From Lentinus brumalis (Eukaryota; Basidiomycota; Agaricomycetes; Polyporales; Polyporaceae): a stretch of DNA of 64,000 nt. The translations under genes were made by a program, and so were the position numbers. How positions within the stretch are numbered: the first letter of the stretch is position 1; the number at the start of each line of letters is the position of its first letter. Positions 32,722-44,096 of the stretch are shown one piece after another. Under the pieces are notes generated by a model. It had not been told where the DNA came from. It did not search any database and saw nothing but the letters and a program-made list of their open reading frames with translations. The stretch covers positions 1,612,001-1,676,000 of the forward strand of contig MARA01000002.1 of NCBI GenBank assembly GCA_001792895.1, written 5' to 3'.

Positions 32722-35122
32722 TCATCGTAAGCCGTAGCCTCTCGACTTCGTACTCGAGCCAAGGCCGCTGTCGGATGATGCACGTATGCGTCGCTCCACG
32801 TCGGCGACCTTGGTGTCGAGCTCGCGTACGGCGCCGTCGATCCACTGCAGACTCTCCAAGTGGCTGCTAAGAATCTGAGCGATCTGGGCCATAGGGTCCT
32901 CGCCGCCGTCCTGAGCCTGTCCATTAGTCCCACCCGCAGGGAGTGAGAGCGCGTTGACCGCGTCGATCATCTGCATGAGCGATCCTGACAGGTCGTCCAG
33001 ATGTCCATGTAGCTCGGTGGCGAGCATATAGCTGGCAGGAGCGGCGTCAGAAATTGTTTACGAAAGGGCTCATGCGGGACACGTACTTCTTGTCGCGCTC
33101 CGTGTCCGCAGGACCGGTATCCAGCGTCCGGAGGCTGCTACCTTGTCCGCCGAGAATCTCCTCTGTGGACTTCTCGTATACGTCAAGGGTTGCGGCAAGA
33201 TCTTTTTGCTGTTGTTCGATGTGATCGAGAGACTGGTCGATGTCGCTTTGTTCTCGCTCGGCGGCGAGAACCGTCGCGTATAATCGCGCCAGCTACTCAA
33301 GAGGTGAGATGTTGCATCATCCACCAGGGCAGAACACCTACGTGGTTACCGTTCTCAATGAGCGCACGATCCCAAACGGCGACTTCGCTTGCGAACTTGT
33401 TGAACTCTCGGACGTGTGTCTCAAGCTCAGTTGACCATCGGTTGACAATCTCTTCGATCGTCTTTCCTCGTAGCATCGATGGAGGTGCGACGGTGATGGC
33501 AGAGTTCGCAGGTGCTGTTGCAGTAGTTGTAGCACCAGTAGCTGCAGTGCCTGTTGCTGAGGCCGTGGGGGCAGCTGCCATAGAGGAAGTCAACCTGGTA
33601 CACTGCACGGCAAACAGACGGCGCCTTACCTGTGTCGGTCTTCTTGTCATCTTTCGCGCCGAACAGATTGAACGAACTAGCAGGTGCTGCACCAATGTTA
33701 GCAGGTAAGGACATCCGGAAAGGGGTCAACTCACCAGCTGCACCGTCCTTCTTCTCTTCCGGCTTGCTGCCGAATAGGGACGCAGCTAAAACCATGCGTC
33801 TTAGATGCAAACTTGCACAACGAAGGAGAGAGGACTCACGCGCAGTGCCAGTTGTGGAGGTAGATTCCTTGGACGCGTCCTTGTTACCGCCTAGACTGAA
33901 TGCCGGAGCAGAAGTAGAAGTGGTCGAACCGGTAGTACCCGCTGCAGGGGTCGTAGATGGTGCCTTCGCGCCGAACAGCCCGCCGCCACTGCCGCCACCG
34001 AAGAGACCGCCAGCGGGCGTTGAAGCTGTGGCCCCAGTTGGTGCAGGAGCCGCTGTGGCTCCCTGAGGATCTGCGGGCTTGGGAGGGAGACCAAAGAGAC
34101 CGCCGGCTTGTGCAGGCGATTTGAATATGGTCAATTGGCGCATAGCAGGTGACGCAGCATATCAACTTACTTGTGGTGGAGGGAGCAGCGCCGGTCGTGC
34201 TTCCAGCTGCCGGCGTTTGCCCAAACACTGTGATTGGGACGTATGAGGATCTGTTCATATAGGATGCCTGAAAACTCACGTCCACCAGAAGGTGCCGGTG
34301 TGGAATTCCCTGCTCCAGCGGGATTCCCTCCAAATGCAGAACCTCCAAACAAGCCCCCCGTCGTGCCCGTAGTTCCAGTCGCAGACGAGTTGTTGGTGTT
34401 TGTGCCTCCAAACAAGGAACCGCCGCCCGTCGCGCCTCCGAATAGCGAGTTGCCTCCCGCTGCTGGGGCAGCAGGTGTGCTGCCAGCAGGTGCGGGTGTG
34501 GCGGGCTTCGCACCGCCAAACAGGCCACCTCCCGCTGCACCTGATCCAAAGATATTCGACGTGCCTGTGCTTCCTGTCCCGGTTGTTCCAGTCGCGGTCG
34601 CACCGGAGCCAAAGAGACCTCCACCAGTGGCCCCACCTCCCCCGAACAGCCCTCCGCCAGTTGTACCCGCCGCTCCGGTCGCAGGGGTTGTTGTTGATGT
34701 ATTAGTGTTCCCGAAGAGACCTCCACCAGGCGCAGGGGTAGTAGACGTCGTGTTGCTCGACCCGAACAATCCCCCTCCTGGGGTTGCAGTGTTGGTGTTT
34801 GAGGCTCCGAACAATCCCCGCCAGGCGCAGCAGGAGTTGAGCTCGTTTGTCCGAAGATGCTGCCACCAGCGGCAGGCGTAGTGGAGTTTGTGTTACCCTG
34901 ACCAAAAAGTCCTCCGCCTGCAGGCTTGGCTGGTATACTTTCAGTGCTACCACTCGTCTTAGCTGGGCAATACGCACCACCGAAGGCTGAGCCACCGAAG
35001 AGACCTCCCCCAGTCGTACCCGATTGTCCAGCGGGCGGTTGCCCAAAGAACCCACCGCTCGGCGCCGCGTTCCCTGTGGTCTGATTGTTGTTCCCCTGCG
35101 GTTGCTGCCCGAAGAAACTCAT
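32722..35122 (-). CDS. NSP1: FG nucleoporin Nsp1 (Nup62 family)
   Basis: Central-channel nucleoporin. It starts MSFFGQQPQGNNNQ (35122). The N-terminal half is a Thr/Ala/Gly/Pro-rich FG region with many GGLFG repeats (e.g. GGGLFGGSAFGG, GGLFGNTNTSTTTPA). The FG region is followed by the conserved Nsp1_C coiled-coil domain from about 33590: IEEIVNRWSTELETHVREFNKFA, then LDHIEQQQKDLAATLDVYE, and the end ..STKSRGYGLR at 32722. At least seven introns split it, several inside FG repeats. The FG part forms the permeability mesh and the coiled coil assembles the Nsp1-Nup57-Nup49 and Nup82 complexes. The long proline-rich frame on the opposite strand is only its shadow. Confidence 0.9.
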
Positions 35123-35443
35123 GATGGAAGCAACGGGACGGGGAGGAGATACTTGAAGGAGACTGAACAGGACCGTCTGAACGCAGCGAACGCAAGGACG
35201 CGCTCTTCGATCACGTGGATCAATCGTGACGCGCATAGGCGCCTACAGACCAGGACGTCGAGAAGGACGAGAGGGCTGCCTCGCTCCGCAACTATGTAGG
35301 ACAATTATAGGAAGCCCAGATACGTCGGAGTGCAGATCAATCAACTCTATGTGATCAGGAGTCCGGTGGAATATAGATGGTGAGTGTCGTAAGCGTAAGA
35401 TCGTTAGGATAGACATCATTAAGGAGGAAATATTCGTGAACTA
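35123..35443. other. Intergenic region upstream of Nsp1
   Basis: About 320 bases between the Nsp1 start and the stop of the next gene on the same strand. No feature seen. Confidence 0.4.
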
Positions 35444-38400
35444 CTACTGAGACGGGGCATCGTGCTCGCCGAGTCGCGAGCGGGTATACGCCTTTCTCCT
35501 CTCCGGGTGGTGGTAATATGTGCTATAGCGCTTGTTGATTCCAGACGAGCCATCGCTCGGTCCTTGGCTGCCTCCCTCGCTCTCCACAATCTGCGAATCC
35601 ATTAGCGCAGAGTCCTGTAACTCGCCGTAGTCGTCTGAGTCGCTGTCCTCTGCCTCGAGCCAGTCCTCATCCTCGGGGAGCATGATGACCCCGGAGGCAG
35701 CGTCGAAGCTGAACCGTCTTTGGATCTGCGAGCTTTGCCCGCTCCGACGGGTCCGTGGTCGAGGGCGAGCTGCAGGTTGATCCTCATACCAGGGATTTTG
35801 CTCTATCACAGAGCGGTCAGAGGGTTCGTGAGGTTCTCCCTGCGATGTTCCGTTGCCATCCACATTGTCGCTGGAGGGGCCGCTGGCCGCCGAGTCGTCG
35901 CTCGTGTGTCGTTGCGGCCTGTCACGAACTACGCTGTACTTCTTGCGAAGAGTGAGGACTACGGCGGGGCTGCCGTCGTCACCGGTGTCCCGATGCCTGT
36001 TGAGACTCTGGCCCTTCTTGATGGGCAACCACGGGAAAGGAAGTACACCCGTCAGTGCGGGGTGGCCGTAGCGTCGTTTCCCCGTACTAGGTGCTTAAAT
36101 CAGAGCGGTATGAGTTGTTGGCAGGATCCAGCTTACTTTAGGACACCGCTATAGAAGTTGGCCATAGGTGGTTGGGACTGAAAGCGGAATCAGCGGGAAG
36201 ATATGTGACGCAGTCCGTGAGCAACTCACGTAGTCAGTCCGTTCATCCGCAGGTGCGACATACAACGTCTCGTCGTTCTGGGCATAACGGCGGCGGTTCA
36301 GATTACTAAGAGCAGGATGAGTTCCTCCATCTGGCGACACAAATAGATCGTTACTTACCTCTGCGACCAGGTCACAGGATGACCGGCACGTAATCGTATC
36401 ACATCCGCACTCTCCTCGCCACGTTCGACCTCGTGTACAGAGCTCAAGCTCACGAACTTACTCAGCGGCCGGAACTGCTTGTCCGTATAGTACCACCAGA
36501 GCAGGGTGCCAGCGAGCAGGGGGCTAGGAGGGTTGCGAGAATGAACGACTTCTTCACGATGAACATGCCGCTCATGAAGATGATGAAGATGAGGATGCCC
36601 CAGATGAGGCGGACAAAAGTGATCGGCCAGGCTTGACCTTGAGACTCGTAAGGTTTGTAGAACACTGAGGACAAGTGTGAGCATATGACAGGAATCCAGC
36701 AGAAGTCAGCATACCAAAGAGAAGCTTGTACTTGTACACCACATAAGCAACGCCGAAGTAGATGGCTCCGAAAACAAGGATGAGAGGCTGAATAACACTG
36801 TATAGCAGTGTGATGACGAAGACGAGAATGGCTTGAGGATATACGACTCCATAATTGATCATGGGCGGAGCGTTCAACTCCGCAAAATCTGAAGAGAGTC
36901 AGCTGCACGTACAGATAGTCTCGGGAGGCGACTACTCACCACGAGGTGTCCGAGTGATAAAGATAAGGTATACCAGGCGGGGAATAACAACTCCGAGGTT
37001 AAGTAGTTGCAGAGGCATCAGACCGAGACCTGCATAGGCCGTAAGTCATAGCCTGACCAGTGCGACAAGGATAGATTTACCTTGCAGGATGACGTATGAA
37101 ACGAAGAAATGCCTTGCATTCCCGGCATTGAGAGCTTGAGCGAGCTTCTCGAGACCCTTTGCCGGCGAACTTGCCAGATCACGGACGAGCTGCCAGTACG
37201 TACTGGCAACGAGGAAGATGAAGACAACGTTGATGAGGAGGAAGAGAAAATATCTGCAGCGATCATGTTTAGCGGTTACGGTTCGTGGTGCAGTCATGGC
37301 CACTTACTTCTTCATCACGGAGTACTCGATCCAGCTTCTTGCAGGGAAGGCCTGGAGGTAAGTTAAACCTGTGGCGCAACAAGTCCATTAGCGACTGACA
37401 GACGCAAGGCGCTCCAACTTTACGAACCTTCCAGCAAGAACGGCAAGGTCGCATTCAGCGTGACCATACCCACTGACGACAACGTCTGTACCAGCGCGCC
37501 AAAACGCTCGTGCCGGTCCATCAGGTCCGCGAGCCAAGGCATTGTCTTCCTGATTTCTTCCGGACTAAGAAGACTGGCCAGCCCGGTGATCGGAATGAAC
37601 CAGAAGAACTGAAGAACGACCATCGCGCCCATGACGATCCATTCGCGCACAAGAGCGTTGGCCGGCGAATACGAGAGATTCTGCCAAACAACGTCTCTTG
37701 GTTCGGGAGCAAGATGTGTCAGAGATTGCATCGGCTGCGGGGCGTGCACGGTCTGAGCCGCGATTTGCTGCGCAAGGTAAGGGTGAGCATCGGAAGCATT
37801 AAATGCGAAGAATTTCAACCTACCGCACTAGACATCTTCTCGAATGTAACAAAGGCAACATGCGTGGGTTTGAAACGTCCACTCCGCCTTCGCTTCTTGA
37901 CCAGCTCGTCGGCTTCCCTGAACTTGTCCTCGTAGAACTCGATTGCATCTACCTTCCGCGAGAACCACCGCGGACGGATGGTTGGGCGTTTGCGATTGGG
38001 AAGAACGAGCTGTTCCGGCTGGCTTTCCATCGACGCGGCCTCATCTACGTCGACCAGCGGATACCTGATTGATGTGTCCGGAGCGACCACGCTTGGGTTG
38101 CCCAGGTAGTCAACCCAGGCAGACTCGAGCTTGACCAGAGCCTCCGTCCGGATATCTAGAAGACGTTTCAGGGAGCCGACTTCCCTGCAAATGTTGACGC
38201 TCTCCACACTAAGGTCCATCCGTTCAAAGTACTCCGCGAGAGCCGGCTCGGTACGGAGGTGTGGAGGGAGGTGGCTAACCATGACTGTCCGAGCAGGGAC
38301 CGAATGTACGAGCTCCAAGGAAAATAGTTGCCGCGAACGAATGAACCTCTTGAAGTTCTTGTAGATGGCACGTAAGGCAAGAATGGTGAAGATGTAAGTG

Positions 38401-39216
38401 AAGACGAGGTGGACCGAAAGGTAGGTGCTGGCGTCGCTCATAAGATCAAACCAGTTGTCCCAAGACGGACGCGGGACCTGAGGGTCCGACGGCGGTGGTG
38501 GCTCATAGAGAGTGTTGCTTCCGTCTTCTCGGCCATCTCCAATGTCTATGTTATTCTACAGTAACAGTCAGCATTGGCAGAGACGGACTTATTTGTGCCC
38601 TCGCTCACCTTCAGGTTGATGGGCATCAGTATAGCCGCAGAAAGCACTGCGCAAGTCGAGAACAAATAGAACGACATCTTGAAGAAGCTCAGCAGCTGGG
38701 ATGAGAGACCACTATGTCACAAAACGCCTTCTGAGACATATTCTGCCACATACCACTGCCGCATCTAGACCGACTATTTGAAGAACAGTGAACTCCGAAG
38801 TTCGGATGGTCGGGAGAATCCAGCCAAAGAAGGCCAGGTGTGCGTGGGCCTCATGAGGTGAGAAGCCTACAATGACAAATGAGGGCCATGTGCATAGCAC
38901 AACACTACATCGTGGTCATACCTTTTAGCTTGGTGCGAGGTGCGAAGAGAAGTGGCCATCTTGTCCGGCAGTAGGAGAAGATGAGGAAGGAGAGCAGCCC
39001 CACAGTGGCAGACAGGGTAAGTTGTGTCAAGAACCATGGTCCCTCAAACTTCACTGTATGCCAGTCTTAGATGAGCAAGAGGGGAACAGTATAGTTGTAC
39101 GTACTTCGCGGTGGCGAGCCGGGTGGTGGGCCTGTCTCTCCATCTCCAGGGCCATTAGGATCATCAGCGAGGACTTGCGCGAACAGCTTGATAGCGAAGT
39201 CGACATAGGGAGCCAT
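35444..39216 (-). CDS. CSC1/OSCA/TMEM63-type channel (RSN1_7TM)
   Basis: Multipass membrane protein of the osmosensitive, calcium-permeable cation channel family. It starts MAPYVDFAIKLFAQVL (39216) and ends ..LGEHDAPSQ (35444), with a dozen or so introns. Order: N-terminal TM (FLTQLTLSATVGLLSFLIF), TM2-3 with SVHLVFTYIFTILALRAIY, then the cytosolic PHM7_cyt region (TVMVSHLPPHLRTEPALAEYF, HVAFVTFEKMSSA). The RSN1_7TM region follows (DVVWQNLSYSPANALVREW, FFWFIPITGLASLL, YFLFLLINVVFIFLVASTY, GIVYPQAILVF-type segments) and then a long acidic/serine-rich cytosolic tail (EDEDWLEAEDSDSDDYGEL). It probably sits in the plasma or vacuolar membrane. Fungi carry several paralogues, so I give no symbol. 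Confidence 0.85.
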
Positions 39217-40407
39217 GGCGTCCTAGGTAACGCAGAGATGATAGGTGGTCCTGGAGGGGCGCATCCGTGGTCGTCTGCGCGAAGGGTGTGGTGGCCGGGA
39301 GCAGGAGCAATCGAGCACGACGCGCTTAGCGCTGCTGTCGCGATACACGTGAGGAACGCGTCCTCTCAGGCGCCCAAGATACACGCGCCGAATCGCGGTA
39401 CACTTGGTATCGCCCTGGTGGCAGCGTCATCCTCAGGGCTCCGTTGCGATACACTAATGATGCTAGCGCAGTCATAACAGCGGAGCCAGCTACCGTACAT
39501 TTATATTGGTGACCGGCGTGGTGTCATTGTACTTATCGAACTCGTCCCGACCTAAGATCATACGGCGAAGGGGCTCCTCTTCCTTACACCACCACCATGG
39601 TCGGGTTTCCCACGGTCACTGGCTACTGGAGCAGCCATACCGCGCGGCGTAGCAGCTAGAATATGATTGTCTGATCGTCCCGTCTACTGTACGATGGTGG
39701 CTTGCAATCCCAATCCTCCTCGAGGAACGTCTCCAGAGACGTCAGGCACGACGACGCGCACGAAGCCTTAGGGCTGCTACAGAGAGAACACGTCTCTTAA
39801 CCTTCGGGTTCACGGCCACCACTGCTGCGGCACATGCGCGCGACGATGGCCACCACCCTGTCGCCCAACGCGATCCAGCGCCGCACAAGTATCACGACCA
39901 GCATCTTGCCAGCGCATAGGGCGTGGGTTGCCCTGCGCATGCCACGGTCCACGGCTGCTCAAACGCCCTGGCGTCCCAGCCCGATACAGCTTACGCCTGC
40001 GTGCCCCAGGCACAGTTCAATCCCACATGGCAGCTGTCAAGTGCAGACCCTTCTGGATCGCGACGCAGGACGCTGTCACTCCTGCGCGCCTTGTGCCTAC
40101 TATGGCAGCGAAGCCCCCAAAGAGTTCGAGCGTATACCAAACGCCTCCAGATCTGGAAACATCGCTCGACCCAACTGTCGCGGCTACCCATGCGCTCTCG
40201 CTCTCCTCCGTCCGGCTGAACGAGCTGCTGGCGCGGCCGCATCCCTTTGAATTTCGGCTCGCGAACCGACGTCTGATCAGGCTGTCTGCGCTGTCCCTAA
40301 GAAGAAGCGCAACGCGCAAGAACCGCGCGGGAAGCTCCCAGCTACACCCTCCATACCCACTATTCGTTTCCCTTACTGCCGTGATCTCAGCCTGTCCAAG
40401 CAAGTAG
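39217..40407. other. Interval between CSC1 gene and mariner element
   Basis: Promoter of the CSC1-type gene, then sequence with several overlapping plus-strand frames (39834-40407). One contains a short Cys-rich patch (CHSCAPCAYYG), but I can build no gene model. It may be a decayed gene broken up before or by the mariner insertion. Confidence 0.3.
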
Positions 40408-40409
40408 TA

Positions 40410-40439
40410 CTCCCCCCGCAGAAAGTGTTTGAACGCCCA
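40410..40439. repeat. Left terminal inverted repeat of the mariner element
   Basis: Shares GAAAGTGTTTGAAC and flanking bases with the right end in inverted orientation. Confidence 0.7.
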
Positions 40440-40555
40440 AATAAGCGCCCAAAAGCCGTTGAATTCGTACTTGTCGTTTATATTCAAATCAAGTCATACA
40501 AAATAAATGTTGCATACGTCTGGTAGACAGCCAAGTGACCTTGCATTGTACATAG

Positions 40556-41632
40556 TTAGAAAGGGGTATGCCCTCCTTTTGCGCTCTCTACAGCCTGAAC
40601 TCTTTCCGACATGCTCCCCATCACCCTGCCCATTTCCTCTTCCGACAACTCCGCCCATACTGATTGTGCCACTTGCCAAAGTGCATCAAGGGATTTATGA
40701 GCTCCCCGTCTACGCCCCACGCGAGTCTTGAGAAGGTTCCATAGTGGTTCAATGGGGTTGAGGTCAGGGGAGTTTGGAGGATGGGTGAGGGAGCGTATGC
40801 CTAGGCGATTTCGAGCAGCCTTAGCAACCTGGCTAGTGTGCGCAGGGGCTCCGTCTTCAACCACAAGCATACGCCCATCCCTCTCCTTGTTCATGGTGGT
40901 GTAGAAGTCGAGAAGAGGGCCTTCGAGAACTTGGTGGACATACCGCTCGCCATTGAGCCCGCTCTTCCTGCCCCTCCTCTTCCCTTCATGACTGTCCTGC
41001 TCCTGCTCCTCTTCCAGGTCCAGCCGGATGAGTGGTCCCTTGCGACCCTGGGCCACACAGCCCCACAACATGATAGACTTTCGGCCGCTCCGGAATGTTG
41101 GCTGGATGTTCTCAGGGAGAAACTCCTCACCAGCCTTCCGAGTGACACGCTCCCGCCCCACCCTCTTCCCTAACTCCAGCTGTGTCTCGTCCGTCCAGAT
41201 GATGGTGTCCCAGTCCCTCCCCTTGTTCTCCCGTGCCCATGCGTAGCGCTTCTTGACAGCCTCCTGGGTCAGGAAGGGCTTACGACGCGCAATACGACGG
41301 TGGTATCCAGCAGAGTTGGCAACCTTGCGCACCTGTCGCTCTGTAACATCCCCTATAGCCTCCGCAATGCCTCTGTATGGTGTCTTTCGGTTGTTGCGGA
41401 CTTCACGGAGGATCAAGCGCTTCTTCCGTTCGGTAAGAGTGGTGGGACGGCCTGAGCGAGGGAGGGTATGGCGGGTGTGAAAGAGTTTGTCGCGTTTGAC
41501 TGTGTAGTGAGCAGTGCCGAGAGAGACACCCATTTTTTGGGCAATTTCGCGGTATGAGTAGCCCTCCTTGCGCAGTGCACAGATAGCACCGCGCTTGGAG
41601 GGCGTTAATTCATGGGTACCAGGAGGGGGCAT
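40556..41632 (-). CDS. Tc1/mariner transposase (DD34E)
   Basis: Single-exon 358-aa protein. The N-terminal paired-type helix-turn-helix DNA-binding region begins ELTPSKRGAICALRKEGYSY, with REIAQKMGVSLGTAHYTVKRD as the recognition helix region. A second HTH follows (ERKKRLILREVRNNRKTPYRGIA). The DDE_3 catalytic core has the first Asp in IIWTDETQLE, the second in VVEDGAPAHTS and the Glu in SPDLNPIEPLWN; 34 residues separate the second Asp from the Glu. No stop or frameshift is seen, and the length is normal for the family, so the enzyme may be functional for cut-and-paste at TA sites. Confidence 0.9.
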   Translation of the reverse strand: MPPPGTHELTPSKRGAICALRKEGYSYREIAQKMGVSLGTAHYTVKRDKLFHTRHTLPRSGRPTTLTERKKRLILREVRNNRKTPYRGIAEAIGDVTERQVRKVANSAGYHRRIARRKPFLTQEAVKKRYAWARENKGRDWDTIIWTDETQLELGKRVGRERVTRKAGEEFLPENIQPTFRSGRKSIMLWGCVAQGRKGPLIRLDLEEEQEQDSHEGKRRGRKSGLNGERYVHQVLEGPLLDFYTTMNKERDGRMLVVEDGAPAHTSQVAKAARNRLGIRSLTHPPNSPDLNPIEPLWNLLKTRVGRRRGAHKSLDALWQVAQSVWAELSEEEMGRVMGSMSERVQAVESAKGGHTPF

Positions 41633-41705
41633 GGGGTGGTTGTGGGAGGAAAGGCAAAAAAAGTTTTATGATTGTTTTCGCGCGTCGGCGTCTATTACAT
41701 AAGTG

Positions 41706-41736
41706 TGGGTGTTCAAACACTTTCGGCGCCTACGAG
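41706..41736. repeat. Right terminal inverted repeat of the mariner element
   Basis: Inverted match to the left end around GTTCAAACACTTTC. Confidence 0.7.
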
Positions 41737-41738
41737 TA

Positions 41739-42106
41739 CGCTCTACGCAACGAGCTAATATACGCACTTTCGCCTGCCACTATTCGTTTCCTCCAACGCT
41801 GGCTGTTAAGCCTGTCCCCATGAAGCTATTGGACCTGCAAAGAGAACGCGGCGACCCTCCACGTCCTTCCATAACACAAGCTATTCGTTTCTCTGAGCGC
41901 GAACTGCCAAAGCTCAACTGAAGGAGCATTTTCGTCTCAACCGATGTCTGTCTGAACACTCAAACTTTCGTTTTATTCTGCGCGTAGAGATGCTGCCCAG
42001 CAACCAGACAACCCCTCCCCAACCTCACCCATCCGCACACGCAGCATCTCTGAAATAGCACCCGTCGCTCACGGCTCTACGCACGACCCGCACAACTCTA
42101 ACCGCC
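41739..42106. other. Interval with an inverted repeat
   Basis: AGAGATGCTG near 41987 is mirrored by CAGCATCTCT near 42043, a perfect 10-bp inverted repeat about 50 bases apart. CTATTCGTTTC occurs near 41780 and 41881, and once left of the mariner near 40361. It is probably the promoter of the next ORF. Confidence 0.35.
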
Positions 42107-42640
42107 ATGCCACCCTATTCCATTCCGCCTCCCGTTCAGTCTGAGTTCCTCCTTCTGATTTCCAGATGGACGGGATGGCTGGATACATGCCCAGACGATG
42201 GCGTCAGGCCCGTGAGGCACGCCTATTCCCTGGCGATACGCCCGGACGAGCAGATCGCACCTGGCAGACTCGGCAGAATACTGGCAATTCCACCGCCCGA
42301 GGTAGACGCACCCAGCAAGCTCCCCGCGAGCTACGATACGTACGACCCGCATATCTTCGGCCGTATAGAGGAGGTATGGAAGACGGAAGACGGTTTGGGA
42401 AGGGCGAGAGTGAGGAATCTCTGCCGAGGAAACAGAGTCGCGGAGGTAGAGGTTGAGTTTCCCTATCTGCTGGCATCGCAAAGGCGCCGCACGAGACTCT
42501 CACCGTGGAAATGGTCCGCCTTCGAAATGATGGAGGCTGACCTCGACTCCCTCACGCGTGTGCGCCCGGCGCGGTCAGAGCGGGAATGCACGGGCGCCGA
42601 ATGTTGGCTGGGCGAGCCGGCTTGCTTCCTTTCCCAGTGA
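42107..42640 (+). CDS. Hypothetical protein of unknown family
   Basis: A 177-aa single-exon frame beginning MPPYSIPPPVQSEF in a good start context (accgccATG). It is hydrophilic with balanced composition (e.g. YDPHIFGRIEEVWKTEDGLG, VEVEFPYLLASQRRRTR). I recognise no domain. It lies between a mariner and a LINE, so it may be a TE-associated or rapidly evolving gene; a downstream exon is possible but not demonstrable. Confidence 0.4.
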   Translation: MPPYSIPPPVQSEFLLLISRWTGWLDTCPDDGVRPVRHAYSLAIRPDEQIAPGRLGRILAIPPPEVDAPSKLPASYDTYDPHIFGRIEEVWKTEDGLGRARVRNLCRGNRVAEVEVEFPYLLASQRRRTRLSPWKWSAFEMMEADLDSLTRVRPARSERECTGAECWLGEPACFLSQ

Positions 42641-44096
42641 TGTCTATGCGGATTGCGGGAGACAAGGACGTCCCTTGCCAGAGGAGGTCGTGACTAGAAT
42701 CTTCAATATGTAGCTCCCGGTCTACGCGAGCCTGTACAACTATGAGTAACTAGCCATACTTGAAGCTTTCGTTCTACAGTCGAGCCATCCAGACGGCGAT
42801 TCGTCGATGGTCCTGCGCTCGCGCACGTACAGGCCGCGGACACTGCGCAGGCAGCTGCGGCACGAGCACAAGCACGCCTGAACTGTCGGCATGCAACCCT
42901 AGAAGGTCCGAAGAAGTCAACATGCGGAACGCGTAGGAATGCACTGGGACTCGCTGACAAGCGCGGCCCGAAGACTGCCCCCGCGTCCGCTCCGGTCTGT
43001 ATCGTCGCAGTGCAACAAGGCGCGCCTCGGGGCTGCTCCGACATGTGTCGTCGCAGCGCAAGAAGAAGCGCGTCGCAATCTAAACAAGATAGGACCCGCG
43101 GGGCATGTAGGAACGTGAAGACAAGAACTATGCCACGAGCGACGACTCACCTCTCCGTACTGTAGCTGGCAGTCTCTCCCCGCGACGTCTAGCATTAGCC
43201 ACATGCCCGCTTCCTGCCGCGCAATCGCGTGGCGACCCTGTCAGAGGCACGTATAAGTTAGCAACACTCCCATACCTCGATATCACCGGCCCGAGCCTGC
43301 AAACGCTCCATGCGGCCAAGCGCGAATGCTGGAAGCTTCCCGGGGCGAGCCTTCGACGAGGCGAGTTCTGGAAGGGCAGATGACGCGGAAACCGGGGCCC
43401 TGAATGCGTAAAGGGTAAGAAGGAGCGCTCCTCGGACAAATGCGCATGCAGTAACTGGGGCCGAAAGCTGCAGAGGCGAGTGATGAGCCGTAAGCACGGG
43501 CACGCACCTCGAGAAGGAAGCATACCTCCCCAAACGCGCGCCGCAGAGACACGGCCGCACGCGCCTCCACCTGGCCGCCAATGAGCATCGAACAGCTCTC
43601 CAGCTCTCAGCCTACGGCGAGCTGAACGAGGCCGCAAGTCGGAAGACCAAGGTACGCATACGTACAAGGCGTGCCTCACGACGCTTTTGGCAGGACAGAG
43701 CGCTCGCTGTGGCGGCCAGATTAGTGGTATAGCAAGCAAGATTAAGTTGGCGGCATTACGCGCCCGCACGAGGCAGCTCCGGCCTGCCAAACTGGGAACT
43801 CTAACCTCCCTGTCCCGCCAGCGTCACTCAAGCCAACTCACTCCTGCTACTCGTGCGAGCAACATGGCGCGCTCGATGCGCGACGCGACCTCAAAGGCGA
43901 CGACGACTGACAGCGCGAGCAACACCGGGAGCAATGTGCCTCTCTGGCGGACGCGAGGAACTGAAGCTTGCGAGGACTCTCTCGCGGTCACTTAACGTGG
44001 ACGACGAGACGAACCTCTGTCTCTCCCCCTCCCCTGCCCCAGCTACTGCCTCCTGCTACTGCCAACTGCGTCCTTCCCTCTGCCTACCCCAGCACT
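42641..44096. other. Unassigned interval before the LINE
   Basis: No recognisable gene. A plus-strand frame opens after an acceptor-like tract (CTTTCGTTCTACAG near 42770) and runs about 125 Ala/Arg-rich codons to a TAG near 43163, without an ATG start or known motif. The last few hundred bases may be the LINE 5' UTR; I cannot place its 5' end. Confidence 0.3.

Larger units (their letters stand above)
40410..41736 (-). mobile_element. Tc1/mariner DNA transposon, apparently intact
   Basis: A 1.33-kb element flanked by TA target duplications (40408-40409 and 41737-41738). Its ends are inverted: the left end reads CTCCCCCCGCAGAAAGTG and the right end, on the other strand, CTCGTAGGCGCCGAAAGTG. 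Both continue TTTGAAC(G/A)CCCA. It carries one uninterrupted transposase gene, which suggests fairly recent insertion. Confidence 0.8.

Noticed and set aside
34234..34881. Long proline-rich plus-strand frame
   Set aside because: It is the complement of the Nsp1 GLFG repeats; composition is a by-product of Gly/Phe codons.
43128..43790. 220-codon minus-strand frame
   Set aside because: No recognisable motif, Arg/Cys-rich composition as expected from GC-rich noncoding DNA; overlapping frames equally long.
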